A stretch of 64,000 nucleotides of DNA from Paenibacillus sp. PL2-23 (GTDB lineage: Bacteria; Bacillota; Bacilli; Paenibacillales; Paenibacillaceae): NCBI RefSeq assembly GCF_040834005.1, contig NZ_CP162129.1, positions 5,142,501-5,206,500 of the forward strand, given 5' to 3'. Positions 36,761 through 46,263 of this stretch are shown one piece after another. Positions within the stretch are counted from its first letter, which is position 1; every line of letters starts with the position of its first letter. The translations under genes and the position numbers were made by a program. The notes below the pieces were generated by a model. The model made no database searches and had not been told where the DNA came from. It worked only from the letters and a program-made list of their open reading frames with translations.

Positions 36761-37672
36761 TCAGCCTTTGACCGCGCCGACAGTAAGGCCCTTGACGAAG
36801 TATTTCTGGAAGAACGGGTAGATCATCAGCAGCGGCCCCATGCACACGACAGCGAGCGCCATCTGCAGCGACTCGTCGGGCAGATTCTTCATCAGCTCCG
36901 GATTTTGTGCGGCTAGCTGCACGTTGGAGCGCAAATACTGAACATCGTTAAGCACACGCAGCATCAGATATTGAATGGGATACTTATCCTCGGATCGGAT
37001 GAACAAAAGCGAGTTGAACCAATCATTCCAGAACATGATGGTGCCAAGCAGCGCCATCGTCGCCATGACGGGCAGAGATAACGGCAGCACGATCCGGAAG
37101 AAAATGCGGAATTCGCTTGCGCCGTCGATTCGCGCCGATTCGATCAGCGCGGGATGAATCGTCGACTGGAAGAACGTACGCATAATGATCACGTTGAACG
37201 GAACGATGAGCAGCGGCAGCAGCAGCGCAGCATACGTGTCCAGCAGATCGAACACCTGCGTAAAGATGATATATTTGCTGACTATGCCCCCGTTGAACAG
37301 CATCGTGAAGAACAGGACAAACGTGAAGAACATGCGGAAAGGATAGTCCTGGCGCGAAATGGGATAGGCGTACATCGCCATGAGCATGACGCTGATCGCC
37401 GTCCCGATAACCGTAATGCCAATGCTGATCCCATAAGCTCTAACAATCGTCTCATAATCCTTGAACAAGCTCTCGTATGCGACCCAGGACAGCTTCTGCG
37501 GGATGAACTGATAGCCATTGTTCACTAAGGAATCGATGTGGGTAACGGATACGATCATAACGAGAACGACGGGCACGACACATAGGAAGGATAGGAGAAT
37601 GAATACGCCGTTCAGCAGCGTATTGGCGACGGGAGAAATCCTGTTCTCCCGCCGGCTTGTTGACTTGCTCAT
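36761..37672 (-). CDS. Carbohydrate ABC permease, LplC/YtcP type
   Basis: A 303-residue inner-membrane permease with six helices and the EAA motif ESARIDGASEFRIFFRIVLPL that contacts the ATPase. Helices include TLLNGVFILLSFLCVVPVVLV and FTFVLFFTMLFNGG. The last residues GLTVGAVKG are typical of this subfamily. ATG 37670-37672 is chosen for GAGGTG 6 nt upstream. It lies between the partner permease (27 nt upstream) and the binding protein. Confidence 0.94.
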   Translation of the reverse strand: MSKSTSRRENRISPVANTLLNGVFILLSFLCVVPVVLVMIVSVTHIDSLVNNGYQFIPQKLSWVAYESLFKDYETIVRAYGISIGITVIGTAISVMLMAMYAYPISRQDYPFRMFFTFVLFFTMLFNGGIVSKYIIFTQVFDLLDTYAALLLPLLIVPFNVIIMRTFFQSTIHPALIESARIDGASEFRIFFRIVLPLSLPVMATMALLGTIMFWNDWFNSLLFIRSEDKYPIQYLMLRVLNDVQYLRSNVQLAAQNPELMKNLPDESLQMALAVVCMGPLLMIYPFFQKYFVKGLTVGAVKG

Positions 37673-37699
37673 GCATTTCACCTCTTGTCGTAACGTAAT

Positions 37700-38632
37700 C
37701 TAGAACAAAGCCTGATCGGGGTTGATCTTGCGCACCGCCGAATTAGTCAGCAGCACAAGCACGAAGCCGAGTACCGATTGAGCCAGCGCCGCTGCCGACG
37801 ACATGCCGATATCGTTAAGCTCCATCATGACGCGGTAGACGTACGTATCAACCGTGTCAGTGACGGGATACAGAACACCGGAATCCATTGGCACTTGGTA
37901 GAATAACCCAAAGTCAGTGTTGAATACGCTGCCCATGGACAAGATCGTTAAGATGACAATGATCGGCTGAATGATCGGCAATGTGATATGGAGGATCTGC
38001 TGCCATTTCGACGCCCCGTCGAGCACGGCGGCTTCGTAATATTCGTTATCGATCCCCGCGATTGCCGCGATGTAAATGACTGCGCCAATGCCGACATTTT
38101 TCCACGCGTTAACCAGGATCAGGATATACGGCCAATACTCTTTCTCCGAATACCAGAACACCGATTTGATGCCGAGCCAATCCAGAATCGAAGCGTTCAT
38201 GAGCCCTTTGTCCGGATTCAAGAAGGCGTACACCAAGTAGCTGACGACGATCATGGACAGGAAATAGGGCATGATGAGAAATGTCTGATAGGACTTGGCG
38301 AGCTTGCCTCGCAGCTCGTTAATCGCGACGGCGATCGCTATCGAAATGACCGTGTTGACGACCATAAAGGCCAGGCTGTACAGCACCGTGTTTCGCGTAA
38401 TTCGCCAGATGGAGCCCGAGGAGAACAGAAACTCAAAGTTTTTGAACCCGACCCAGGGACTGCCTAAAATACCGTCGATATAATTGATATTTTTGAATGC
38501 GATGAACACCCCGAACATCGGCATGTAGCTGTTGACGATCAGCACGGCAAGCGTCGGAATAAGCATGATCGTCAGAAATCTGAATTTCCATAGAGCATGG
38601 AAGAAGTATGATATCCCCACTCTCTGTTTCAC
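37700..38632 (-). CDS. Carbohydrate ABC permease, LplB/YtcQ-partner type
   Basis: A 310-residue six-helix permease, first gene of the importer operon. The EAA loop is EAAVLDGASKWQQILHITLP. The N-terminal helix FLTIMLIPTLAVLIVNSYMPM and the following GVFIAFKNINY are typical of LplB-like proteins. Start GTG 38630-38632. The YesM/YesN genes end 210 nt upstream behind a terminator, so the importer has its own promoter, probably YesN-activated, in the 38643-38810 gap. Confidence 0.93.
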   Translation of the reverse strand: MKQRVGISYFFHALWKFRFLTIMLIPTLAVLIVNSYMPMFGVFIAFKNINYIDGILGSPWVGFKNFEFLFSSGSIWRITRNTVLYSLAFMVVNTVISIAIAVAINELRGKLAKSYQTFLIMPYFLSMIVVSYLVYAFLNPDKGLMNASILDWLGIKSVFWYSEKEYWPYILILVNAWKNVGIGAVIYIAAIAGIDNEYYEAAVLDGASKWQQILHITLPIIQPIIVILTILSMGSVFNTDFGLFYQVPMDSGVLYPVTDTVDTYVYRVMMELNDIGMSSAAALAQSVLGFVLVLLTNSAVRKINPDQALF

Positions 38633-38810
38633 CAGCTCTCACTCCTCTCTATTACCTTCAGTATAGGCGAGCGCAGGTGGGATATCGATGATGTATAGAA
38701 GCAGCCGCATGATGTAAACGAGCCGCACATAAGACGTCGTATCCGTTCCGTATGCGTGTGGATTCTTGCAGTCTCGAAGGCTTATTTGCACGAATCAGTC
38801 ATCCGCCGCC

Positions 38811-38842
38811 AAAAAGGAAAAACTCCGGCAATATGCCGGAGT
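38811..38842 (-). terminator. Terminator after the yesM-like gene
   Basis: ACTCCGGC / GCCGGAGT stem with a 5-nt loop begins right after the kinase stop codon and is followed on the minus strand by five T, CC and five T. Confidence 0.9.
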
Positions 38843-40599
38843 CACTCGTTATTTCTATATTCCTGCCTCGGCAGGTGAATCGCCGCGATCACGCCGCCGC
38901 CTTCGCGCAGGGCGTACCGCAGACCGTACGATTCGCCGTAGTGCAGCTGAATCCGTTCATGGACGTTGCGGATTCCGTAGCCCTTGTCGGTCATCTCGCC
39001 TCTCGTAATGCGCTCCAATCTATCGATGTCGACCGGCAAAAATCCGTTGTCCTCTACCGCCATGACAAGCTCGGTATCCGTACAGCGAATCCGTATCCAT
39101 ATCTCGCCTTCTCCGTCCATACTGTTAACGGCATGAAAGATCGCGTTTTCGACGAGCGGCTGCAGTATGACTTTTGGCGTCGCGTATTTTTTAGCGTCTT
39201 CGTCAATGTCGTAATTCACCTCGAAGTTGTCCGGATACCGCTTCATCTGAAGCCGGCAGTACGCCTGGACATGCTCAAGCTCCTCGCTCATCGGTATAAT
39301 GGTTTTTCCTTTGCTCAGCCCGATGCGGAGCAGTCTGGACAGATCCTTCACCATGCCCCCAACGTCCCGGTTGCCCTTGCCGATCGCATACCAATAAATC
39401 GAGTCCAGCGTATTGTACAGCAGATGCGGCGTAATCTGCGAATGCAGCGTCGCAAGCTCGGTTTCCTTCTTCTGAATCCTCATCGTGTAGTTTTCCTCGA
39501 ACGAGTGATCCAGCCTTCTGGTCATCTTGAGGAAGGAGCCGTACAGAATACCGAACTCGTCCGAGCGCACCAGCTCGGGCCCGACGCTCGTATCCAAGGG
39601 AACGCCCGGCTCGTAAATTTTCATCACCTTGACCAAACGATGCAGCGGGCTCACGATAATCCGGAGCAGGTACAACACGAACAGCAGCACGAGAACCAAA
39701 TAAATGGCCGACAAGACCATAATCACCCACTGAAATTCCTTCGACCCGCCCGAGACCGAATGCAGCGGGACGCGATACACCAGTCGGGTATGATATTCGG
39801 GCTCATAAGAGAGCGCGTACAGCCAGCGTCCCCCATCCTCATTAGCGAAAAAATAGTCCGATTCCCCCATTCCCGCCAGAATGGGCATGTTAGATTGCGG
39901 TAAATCGGATAAGCCTTCTTGCATCAACAGCTCATGAATGTCGCTAAACAAAAAAATGCCGGACTGATCCGGTAGCTGCACGTTCAAGAGATCCCGCGTC
40001 AGATACACCTCCAAATTGGAGACGACCAAAAATCCGAGCACATCCTTGTAATTCTGAGCGTTCAATATGCTCCGGACGAAGCTGACCTTTGTCACGCCGG
40101 CCGGCGAGGTGATGGAGCGAAAAACGCCGGCGCCGCGTTTCTGCACCGCTCTCTCTGACCAGGCCGGCATCTCCGAGGCTTCGTCCTCGATATATTTGAA
40201 TCCGCTTTCCTTGGCCGATAGATCGATTAACGTGCGCTTGCCTTCCTTATTAATCATATAAAGCGTATATTGCGTGCCGTCCTGAGACCACAGCTCCAAA
40301 ATTTCATCCGCCTGCTTGATTTGGCCGTACGTCTCGATATTGGACCAGAACGTGTTGAACTCCGTACGGTTGAACAAGTGATTGCCTAGAAATGTAATGG
40401 TCTTGTCATTGACGGCGGACATAGACTTCGCTATCGTGGCATGATTCTGCCTCGCCAGCTGCAGCATCGTGCGTCCCAGCTCGTCCTGCATCGACCTCTC
40501 CGTCTTGTAGGCGGATACCCAGCCGACGATCAGAAACGGGCCAATAATAAACAACGCGAACGCCAGCGTCACCTTATATTTCAGCTTCAGTCCGATCAC
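38842..40599 (-). CDS. Sensor histidine kinase, YesM family
   Basis: A 585-residue membrane kinase. Two helices (about 8-30, and 285-310) flank a large extracellular Cache-like sensor. A HAMP domain follows (about 310-365), then the phospho-acceptor block LHSQITPHLLYNTLDSIYW with its His, and the HATPase domain with N box LQPLVENAIFHAV, VEDNG and GYGIRNVHERI. The canonical F in the QxxPHFLYN block is L here. GTG 40599 overlaps the stop of the regulator gene by 4 nt (GTGA), so the pair is coupled. It probably senses the substrate of the neighbouring importer. Confidence 0.95.
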   Translation of the reverse strand: MIGLKLKYKVTLAFALFIIGPFLIVGWVSAYKTERSMQDELGRTMLQLARQNHATIAKSMSAVNDKTITFLGNHLFNRTEFNTFWSNIETYGQIKQADEILELWSQDGTQYTLYMINKEGKRTLIDLSAKESGFKYIEDEASEMPAWSERAVQKRGAGVFRSITSPAGVTKVSFVRSILNAQNYKDVLGFLVVSNLEVYLTRDLLNVQLPDQSGIFLFSDIHELLMQEGLSDLPQSNMPILAGMGESDYFFANEDGGRWLYALSYEPEYHTRLVYRVPLHSVSGGSKEFQWVIMVLSAIYLVLVLLFVLYLLRIIVSPLHRLVKVMKIYEPGVPLDTSVGPELVRSDEFGILYGSFLKMTRRLDHSFEENYTMRIQKKETELATLHSQITPHLLYNTLDSIYWYAIGKGNRDVGGMVKDLSRLLRIGLSKGKTIIPMSEELEHVQAYCRLQMKRYPDNFEVNYDIDEDAKKYATPKVILQPLVENAIFHAVNSMDGEGEIWIRIRCTDTELVMAVEDNGFLPVDIDRLERITRGEMTDKGYGIRNVHERIQLHYGESYGLRYALREGGGVIAAIHLPRQEYRNNE

Positions 40600-42227
40600 C
40601 CTCCCGAGCCTTTGCGGTAATCTGCCGGACTAACTCCCGTATATCGCTTGAACATTCGGCTGAAATGCTCCGGAGACTCGTACCCGACCTCATTGGCGAT
40701 CTCGTACCTCTTTTTGTCCGATGTGGCGAGCAAATATTTGGCTTCCTCAATTCGCAGCTCCGTTACATAGTCCCATACGCTTCGTTTGGTCTCTCTCTTG
40801 AACAGATAACGGAGATAAGCCGAGCTAAAATGCACCTCGCCCGCGATATCCTGAATTTTGAGCGCGGGATTGCGATAGTGGTTCTGAATATAACCCGTTA
40901 TTCTCGCCAGAGTGGTGCGGTCCCTCTCCTGCGCCAAATCTCTTAGCGACTCTGCCGCCTCTACGATATAGGAGGCAAGCCGATCGACTTTGCTTGCGGC
41001 GACAGCCTCCCTAAAGTACACATCCGGGTCGAATCGGCGGAGCGACGCGCCGTTCCCCTGCCCGTATTCCAGCAGCAGCCCGTATATACGGTAAGCCAGC
41101 ATACCGAAGTAGCTGTTTACCAGCTCGTCCGTATGTCCCAGCTTTCTGAGCAATATTTCGACCTCAAGAACGCATGGAGACAGCTGCTCCTCGTCGCCCC
41201 CTTTCAGAAGCTGGACGCACTCCTCCACCTTCTTCATCCACTCAACCATGTTCAAGCTGTCCTGCGCGGCGACATCCCCATAATAGAACACTTGCTGCTC
41301 GGGATGCAGCTTCTTCCATTCCGTCGACATATGCGCTTCTTCCATAAGCCTGGACAACAGGGTGACGTCGGATTGCAGGCTGCTCATGCCGATCGTCGCG
41401 TCCACGTTCAAGTATTGCGTGAAGTTAACGGAGACATACTGGCCGATGAGATGAATTTGCGACTGCAGCGCCTGGATCTGTCCCGACACGTCCTGCTCGT
41501 TTAATTGAATAATGCCGATCAGCTCATTGCCAAAGCCGTTCATGGTAAGCCCGTTCCACTCGCACAAGCTCTCCTCGAATATATTGAGCGCCGCAAACTT
41601 CAGCAGCTTTCGGTCCCGATACATCACTTCCCGCTGACTGAAGCCTCCATGACTGAGATCCAGACGGACGGAGATCACGCCGAAATACGGCCCTCTGAGC
41701 TCGTTGCCCAGCTCGGCCGCAAGCTCGTTATGCTCCTGCTTGGACAAGCCCCGCTCCGTCACTAACTCCATTAATATTTCGCGCCGCCTGGTGGAATCCG
41801 ATTCGTGCTTCCCATGCTCCCGTATGGAACGTTCAATCGAGCGTTTGCCGATTTCCTCCTTCTCCGCCAGCACCTCGTTAACGACGCGAAGGAGCTCGTC
41901 CTCATCCACGGGTTTGACGAGATAATCTCTGGCGCCGAGACGCAACGATTTTTTGGCAAAATCGAACTTCTCGTGCGCAGATATGACAACGACGGGCAGG
42001 TTCGGCTGCTCCATGTAGATCGTCTCCATGAGCTCGATCCCGCTCATTCGGCTCATCTGGATGTCGGTCAGCACCAGGTCGAACTGGTCCATCCGCAAAT
42101 AATCGACGGCTTCGAAGCCGTTCAAAGCCGTCTCCACGCTCGTTATAGACAGATCCGATGCCAGCAGGAAATCCCGAATTCCCATGCTCACGTTTGGTTC
42201 ATCATCCACGACTAATATTTTCCACAT
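40596..42227 (-). CDS. Response regulator, YesN family (receiver plus AraC-type DNA binding)
   Basis: A 543-residue regulator. The receiver (1-120) has VVDDEPN, the phospho-acceptor Asp in LVLTDIQMSRM, VISAHEKF and YLVKPVD. A middle linker of about 300 residues follows. The C-terminal AraC domain carries two helix-turn-helix units: LKIQDIAGEVHFSSAYLRYLFK and YEIANEVGYESPEHFSRMFKRYTGVSPADYRK. ATG 42225-42227 has GGGAG 9 nt upstream. It likely activates the importer genes 2 kb downstream. This is the last gene of the ordered core region before the Rhs array. Confidence 0.95.
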   Translation of the reverse strand: MWKILVVDDEPNVSMGIRDFLLASDLSITSVETALNGFEAVDYLRMDQFDLVLTDIQMSRMSGIELMETIYMEQPNLPVVVISAHEKFDFAKKSLRLGARDYLVKPVDEDELLRVVNEVLAEKEEIGKRSIERSIREHGKHESDSTRRREILMELVTERGLSKQEHNELAAELGNELRGPYFGVISVRLDLSHGGFSQREVMYRDRKLLKFAALNIFEESLCEWNGLTMNGFGNELIGIIQLNEQDVSGQIQALQSQIHLIGQYVSVNFTQYLNVDATIGMSSLQSDVTLLSRLMEEAHMSTEWKKLHPEQQVFYYGDVAAQDSLNMVEWMKKVEECVQLLKGGDEEQLSPCVLEVEILLRKLGHTDELVNSYFGMLAYRIYGLLLEYGQGNGASLRRFDPDVYFREAVAASKVDRLASYIVEAAESLRDLAQERDRTTLARITGYIQNHYRNPALKIQDIAGEVHFSSAYLRYLFKRETKRSVWDYVTELRIEEAKYLLATSDKKRYEIANEVGYESPEHFSRMFKRYTGVSPADYRKGSGG

Positions 42228-42362
42228 TGGCATCCGCTCCCTGCCATTTTATTACCAGTATACTGAGGAGCCGCAACCCTGTCGATGATCTATCTTAGCC
42301 TTTGCGTGACTCATGTGACCGGTTTGGGGGATTGTTTGTCCGACGGCTTGTCAGCTTGTCTG

Positions 42363-42635
42363 AGCCCGCTGGAATAATCATACCCCAGCCCCGTGTAGCC
42401 GAACAGGTTGTCTGGGCCCGACCAGTTCAGATCGGTCTTCTTGCTGTCCAGCATCACGCCGAATTCGTCATAGTGATACCGCGCAGAGACGCGTCCGTCC
42501 TTCTCTGCAAGGCCGATGACGCTGCCCAGGGCATCGTGCATGTACCAAAGCGTCTTGGGCTGTACGCCCGGCTCCGCTCCGCCTGCGCCAGGGGTTGGCT
42601 CCCAGCCATTGTTGGCGTCATACGCCGGCAGGTAC
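42363..42635 (-). pseudogene. Rhs core fragment (fourth copy)
   Basis: A 273-bp piece nearly identical to part of the Rhs cores at 52.7-52.9, 59.0-59.2 and 62.5-62.8 kb. It encodes YHYDEFGVMLDSKKTDLNW and FGYTGLGYDYSSGL but has neither the upstream YVYGAGGERLS nor the downstream PEIGRFISEDTY segment. It marks the distal edge of the array, next to core DNA. Confidence 0.85.
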
Positions 42636-42681
42636 AATAAGTTCGAAAAAAAACACATAGGGCAGTTCCTGCGCTAAATAC

Positions 42682-43400
42682 TACAGATCTAGCAGACCCG
42701 ACCCCTTAACGAAAGCGAATTGATCAGGGGTAATTAATTAGGATATAAAATTAAAGCATTTAAGTGTGTACAATCACATATTGCGAATTTCATACGGGTA
42801 AGAAGAGGTGTACGTCTTTTCGAGACGTGCCGCCCGATTCATTCGACACCGGGAGATCTTATTGGAAGTCACTATACCAGTAAGAAACCACAATACGAAA
42901 AATATCGCATCGTGGTTTTAAGGTCCGTCACAGGTTTTCAATAAGTTTTGTAATCTCTTTAATTTCAGGAATGAGTTGTTCGGCTAGAAGTTTATTGCTC
43001 GGGTCATTTCTGTCCTTAAAGTTTGCTCCCGCAAAAAAATCATAATGGAGCATAATTCGTTTTTTAATCTCCTCTTCATTTTCTCCATATGTTTTACTAA
43101 AAAAGTGTCCATGCTTTTCCATTTCATCATACGGATACCCGACAAACTCGATACTAATTTTATACAGTTCAATAATTTCTAAAGCAGTCTTTTTAAAATC
43201 ACTTTCATTAGGATTTCCTATTTTAGTTCCCATTGAGCACCCCAAAATTCCGTTTTCAAAGTAGTGATTTTTATGGTAGACTTCACCTTAAAGGTGCTCC
43301 TCTCTTTGGGTGATGATGTTCTCGTCAAACACCATTCTACCAAAGATCAGGACACTTTTTTATATTTTTATGAGGCTTTACTTTCGTAATTCAGGTTGAA
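42682..43400. repeat. Segmental duplication, copy 1 (partner 46022-47056)
   Basis: About 95% identical to 46022-47056 but with an internal deletion of about 320 bp: the sequence jumps from GAGCACCCC to AAAATTCCGTTTTC, which are 46575 and 46904 in the partner. It carries the lipoprotein-like gene, its downstream spacer and the repeat ending in CGTAATTCAGGTT. Confidence 0.85.
42928..43245 (-). pseudogene. Truncated copy of the 46264 lipoprotein-like gene
   Basis: 105 residues, from MGCSMGTKIG to KLIENL, matching the 46264 protein except for one missing Ser (RIMLHYD instead of RIMSLHYD). The 320-bp deletion removed the signal peptide, so the former lipobox Cys is now the third residue and the product, if made, would stay in the cytoplasm. 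No ribosome site from the parent gene remains. Confidence 0.7.
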
Positions 43401-43668
43401 TAAAACGTGAGAAAGCGAAGATAACAAAAAACAGGTCAATCATGGTGGTATCTGACCATAATCAACCTGTTCATTATATCGGTATTGCGCTATTTGAGTT
43501 ATAAAAATAAAGCCTTTAATGTGCGTACAAACAAAATGACGAAATCTTTATACAGGTATTACATGGGTTAGATGTGTTATTGGTTGAATGACGGATTCAT
43601 TCGGCACTGGGTAGCCCCTAATAAAGAAGACCTAAAGGGAGGGGGAACCTTTAGGGCACTCTTTTAAC
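43246..43668. other. Inter-cassette spacer (423 bp)
   Basis: Contains the tail of the segmental duplication (to about 43400), then a spacer from about 43435 to 43612 related to 45264-45448, ending in ATTCATTCGGCACTGGG. A small hairpin CCTAAAGG / CCTTTAGG (about 43632-43656) follows the immunity gene stop on the minus strand. No coding sequence is supported. Confidence 0.55.
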
Positions 43669-43998
43669 CTAGAGTTGAGAATACAAATTTGAATACGTCT
43701 TGTACCAATCAGGGCGTTGCGCTTTTATTAAAGACAGCGCTTCGGTCAATGTAATTCCTTTTAAGTTTAGTAATTTTGCGTAATTAATTCGTTGATTGGT
43801 CAGCCATATGTGTGCTATAGACTCACCACAACTTGCCAAAATCATCTCATCGAAGTTACTGTCGTTTGATAACTTAATTAGAATATCAATTGTATCGTCG
43901 TCCTGAAAGTTATTTCCCAGTTCAATTACTGCATCATCTTTCTCTGCATCACTTGTTGTTGGGTCTAACAAGATTTCCAATAGACTTTCTTTATCCAT
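43669..43998 (-). CDS. Probable immunity protein of the 44004 toxin
   Basis: A 109-residue acidic helical protein (MDKESLLEILLDPTTSDAEKDDAVIELG), resembling short HEAT-like immunity proteins. It begins 6 nt after the toxin-like gene stop; ATG 43996-43998 has GGGAAG 8 nt upstream, while an alternative GTG at 44007 would overlap that stop by 4 nt. Position directly after a polymorphic-toxin C-terminus is the main evidence for immunity. I cannot assign a named Imm family. Confidence 0.65.
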   Translation of the reverse strand: MDKESLLEILLDPTTSDAEKDDAVIELGNNFQDDDTIDILIKLSNDSNFDEMILASCGESIAHIWLTNQRINYAKLLNLKGITLTEALSLIKAQRPDWYKTYSNLYSQL

Positions 43999-44003
43999 AC
44001 ATA

Positions 44004-45044
44004 TCACTTCCCAAGCGGAATATGTGTACCTACACCTCGCCCACCCGTTTCACCAGTAAAAGGATTGATGTACGTTCCTTTATCATCTAGTCTAGCATCA
44101 AAACGGGGTTGATTGCTTCCTGCTCCCAAACCTTCTCTCGCACTTGCTTCGGGTTTAAGTTTTAGTCGCCAACTAAATGTACCATCAGCGTTCCTTACTC
44201 CCCACTGTTCGACTCCACCTGCGGTATTTTGTTGTTCCCATCCTTTATTCTTTGCCCAGTCCCTCAGGTTTGTGGTGTTCTTGGAGACGCTACCAGTATC
44301 TTTAACTAGAGAATTACCCGTCCCCTTAGTCCCCTTTAACAGCTTAGCTAACTTCGGTGCTTTCGAAGCCAGTTTAGCCGTTAAAGCTCCACCCAGAGTT
44401 CCTATGCTCACAAGAGTTTGGAGTGCTTTACCCGAAAAATAACCATAATCATAAGCTTCTTTTTTAGATGGATTCCCATTCCATACATGATTATAGTTCT
44501 CTTGGATATGTTTGAAGGGGTATATATATTCATCACCTAATCCAGCTTTCAAGTCATTAAGGGTGATAGCGTTGCTGGCAATGTCTCCGTATAGAAGTTC
44601 AATGATGACGGATTTAATGCAGCAATACCTTTTGCATTTTCCAACAATGAAGAACCAAAACCTTTTGCCAGATCCAAGATTGGTGAAGTCGTCGTCATAG
44701 ATGTATTTATCCCACGCTTCTTCAACGTTTAAGTTGAATCGCGCTTCCTGTCTTTCATATGCGTTTACTAAGCGTTCATACGACAGCTTGTAATGATGAT
44801 AGTCTGGTCGCCGTTCCTTTCCTCGCGATAAAATTACAGTGCCAGTAATACGACTTGGCGGCGAATATTGCGTATCAGGTCGTTTATCAGCGATTTCCTG
44901 CCGTCCCTTCCGTTTTTGCGGCTTAGTCAACACCATTCTTGACGATTTCCTTGACGTTGGAGTATGTCGCAATAATCGCAGAAGGTGTGAGGGTAAAAGA
45001 GCTAAAAATAAGAAAATTGATAGTCGCCGAAATGTTCGCCCCAT
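44004..45044 (-). pseudogene. Orphan polymorphic-toxin C-terminal region with internal frame changes
   Basis: The open frame is 346 residues. Its last 190 residues look genuine: LNDLKAGLGDEYIYPFKHIQ, a hydrophobic helix GKALQTLVSIGTLGGALT, and a toxin tail SNQPRFDARLDDKGTYINPFTGETG ending in HIPLGK. From about 44690 to 44555 the open frame reads Cys/Trp/Phe-rich text, while the next frame reads SPILDLAKGFGSSLLENAKG and ALNPSSLNFYTETLP, which is typical protein. So two compensating frame shifts seem to lie here. No Rhs core precedes it. The start at 45044 is uncertain. Toxin activity is inferred only from layout. Confidence 0.6.
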
Positions 45045-45512
45045 AACGTCTTTTTGAAAGAGGATACCACTAGAAGGACGTTGATATTTTAAGGAATTGC
45101 GGTCGAAAATGTCCGGTTTCTAAAATTCACAAAAAAGCTTTATGAATCGCCGGAATCCGTATGGAATAAGGGATTAAGCCATGTCCGAAATTGTGGGAAT
45201 GGCGGTGAAATAACGTCAAATGTGACATACGTATATTTATCGTCGGTTATTACTCTGCTAAAAGTACAGGTGAATCATGATAGTATCTGACCATAATCGA
45301 CCTTTCTAATACAACGGAGTGCCGTTTATATAGGTTATAAAATTCAAGCGTTGGCGTGTGCGTACAATTAAAGTGTTGAAATCCTTATACGGGTATTACA
45401 TGAGTAATATGTGTTATTGTTTGAATAATGGGTTCATTCGTCACTCACCCCCTCCAAAAAAAGAACCTTGAAAGGCATGCAGCCAATCAAGGTTAACTTA
45501 TCCAAAAGGAAC
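45045..45512. other. Inter-cassette spacer (468 bp)
   Basis: The 45264-45448 part is a diverged copy of 43435-43612 (shared blocks: GTATCTGACCATAAT, GTGCGTACAA, GGTATTACATG and TGTGTTATTG). The rest holds no ORF with a ribosome site. It separates the zinc-ribbon gene from the toxin gene. Confidence 0.55.
45464..45494 (-). terminator. Terminator after the zinc-ribbon gene
   Basis: AACCTTGA / TCAAGGTT stem with inner GGC/GCC pairing and a minus-strand T tract. Nearly the same hairpin recurs at 63028-63058, so it travels with the cassettes. Confidence 0.75.
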
Positions 45513-45818
45513 TTATTGCGGACGATATTCACCGTTTACAAACTTTCTTACAAAACCTTGTGCCGGAAATTCAGGATAATTAAACTCCCATAAGCATCCA
45601 CAATCGTTGCATTTATACCATTTTGTCGCATACCAAGGTATTTTTTCGATTTTTATTGTTGAGCAACCAACATAATATGGCATTTCAACCAGAACATCTT
45701 GATATATACCTTTTGCAACTTCACGTTCAAAAAATACTTTTACCTCTTGGAATAGTGAGTATGAATCAATCTTGACTTCCATTCGTTCTTCACACTCACA
45801 TTTTATTGTCCGAACCAT
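45513..45818 (-). CDS. Probable immunity protein with a Cys-rich zinc-ribbon-like motif
   Basis: A 101-residue protein. Cys occur as CECEE near the N-terminus and as YKCNDCGCLWEF near residue 75, suggesting one zinc site. The ATG at 45816-45818 has GGAGGTG 8 nt upstream, an excellent site; the open frame extends 38 residues further but that part is the tail of an Rhs tip in another context. It follows an Rhs remnant, the normal position of an immunity gene. No family recognised. Confidence 0.65.
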   Translation of the reverse strand: MVRTIKCECEERMEVKIDSYSLFQEVKVFFEREVAKGIYQDVLVEMPYYVGCSTIKIEKIPWYATKWYKCNDCGCLWEFNYPEFPAQGFVRKFVNGEYRPQ

Positions 45819-46013
45819 GATGCATTCACCTCCGGAATATATTTGGTTGCCTCCTCCTAATAAAGTACCCGTTCCACCATTAATTGCTTGTGGCGCTGCC
45901 GTACCTTCATATATAACTGTCCATAGTTCCACCGTCCTTGAGCCTTGAGTACACTCCCAATATTTATAATTTCCCCTCTATACGTATCCTCACTAATAAA
46001 CCGTCCGATCTCC
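45819..46013 (-). pseudogene. Rhs remnant: core end plus a short tip tail
   Basis: Starts with the Rhs motif PEIGRFISEDTY (minus strand from 46013), identical to the cores elsewhere, then a short unrelated stretch, then in another frame AAPQAINGGTGTLLGGGNQIYSGG directly before the zinc-ribbon gene. At least one frame change separates the two. Most of the tip has been deleted. Confidence 0.65.
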
Positions 46014-46263
46014 GGCGGACAGATCTAGCAGACCTCACCCCTTAACGAAAGCGAATTGATCAGGGGTAATTAATTAGGATATAAAATTAAAGCATTTAAG
46101 TGTGTACAATCATATATTGCGAATTTCATACGGGTAAGAAGAGGTTTAAGTCTTTTCGAGATGTGCCGCCCGATTCATTCGACACCGGGAGATCTTATTG
46201 GAAGTCACTATACCAGTAAGAAACCACAATACGAAAAATATCGCATCGTGGTTTTAAGGTCCG

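Noticed and set aside
42401-42640. Plus-strand frames recurring opposite each Rhs core (ending in VVGVIRRQV-like sequence)
   Set aside because: They recur only because the Rhs core on the other strand is repeated; no start signals.
45110-45240. TGTCCGG and TGTCCGAA motifs as a second transposon end
   Set aside because: They lack the 23-bp spacing and no matching opposite end or genes were found.
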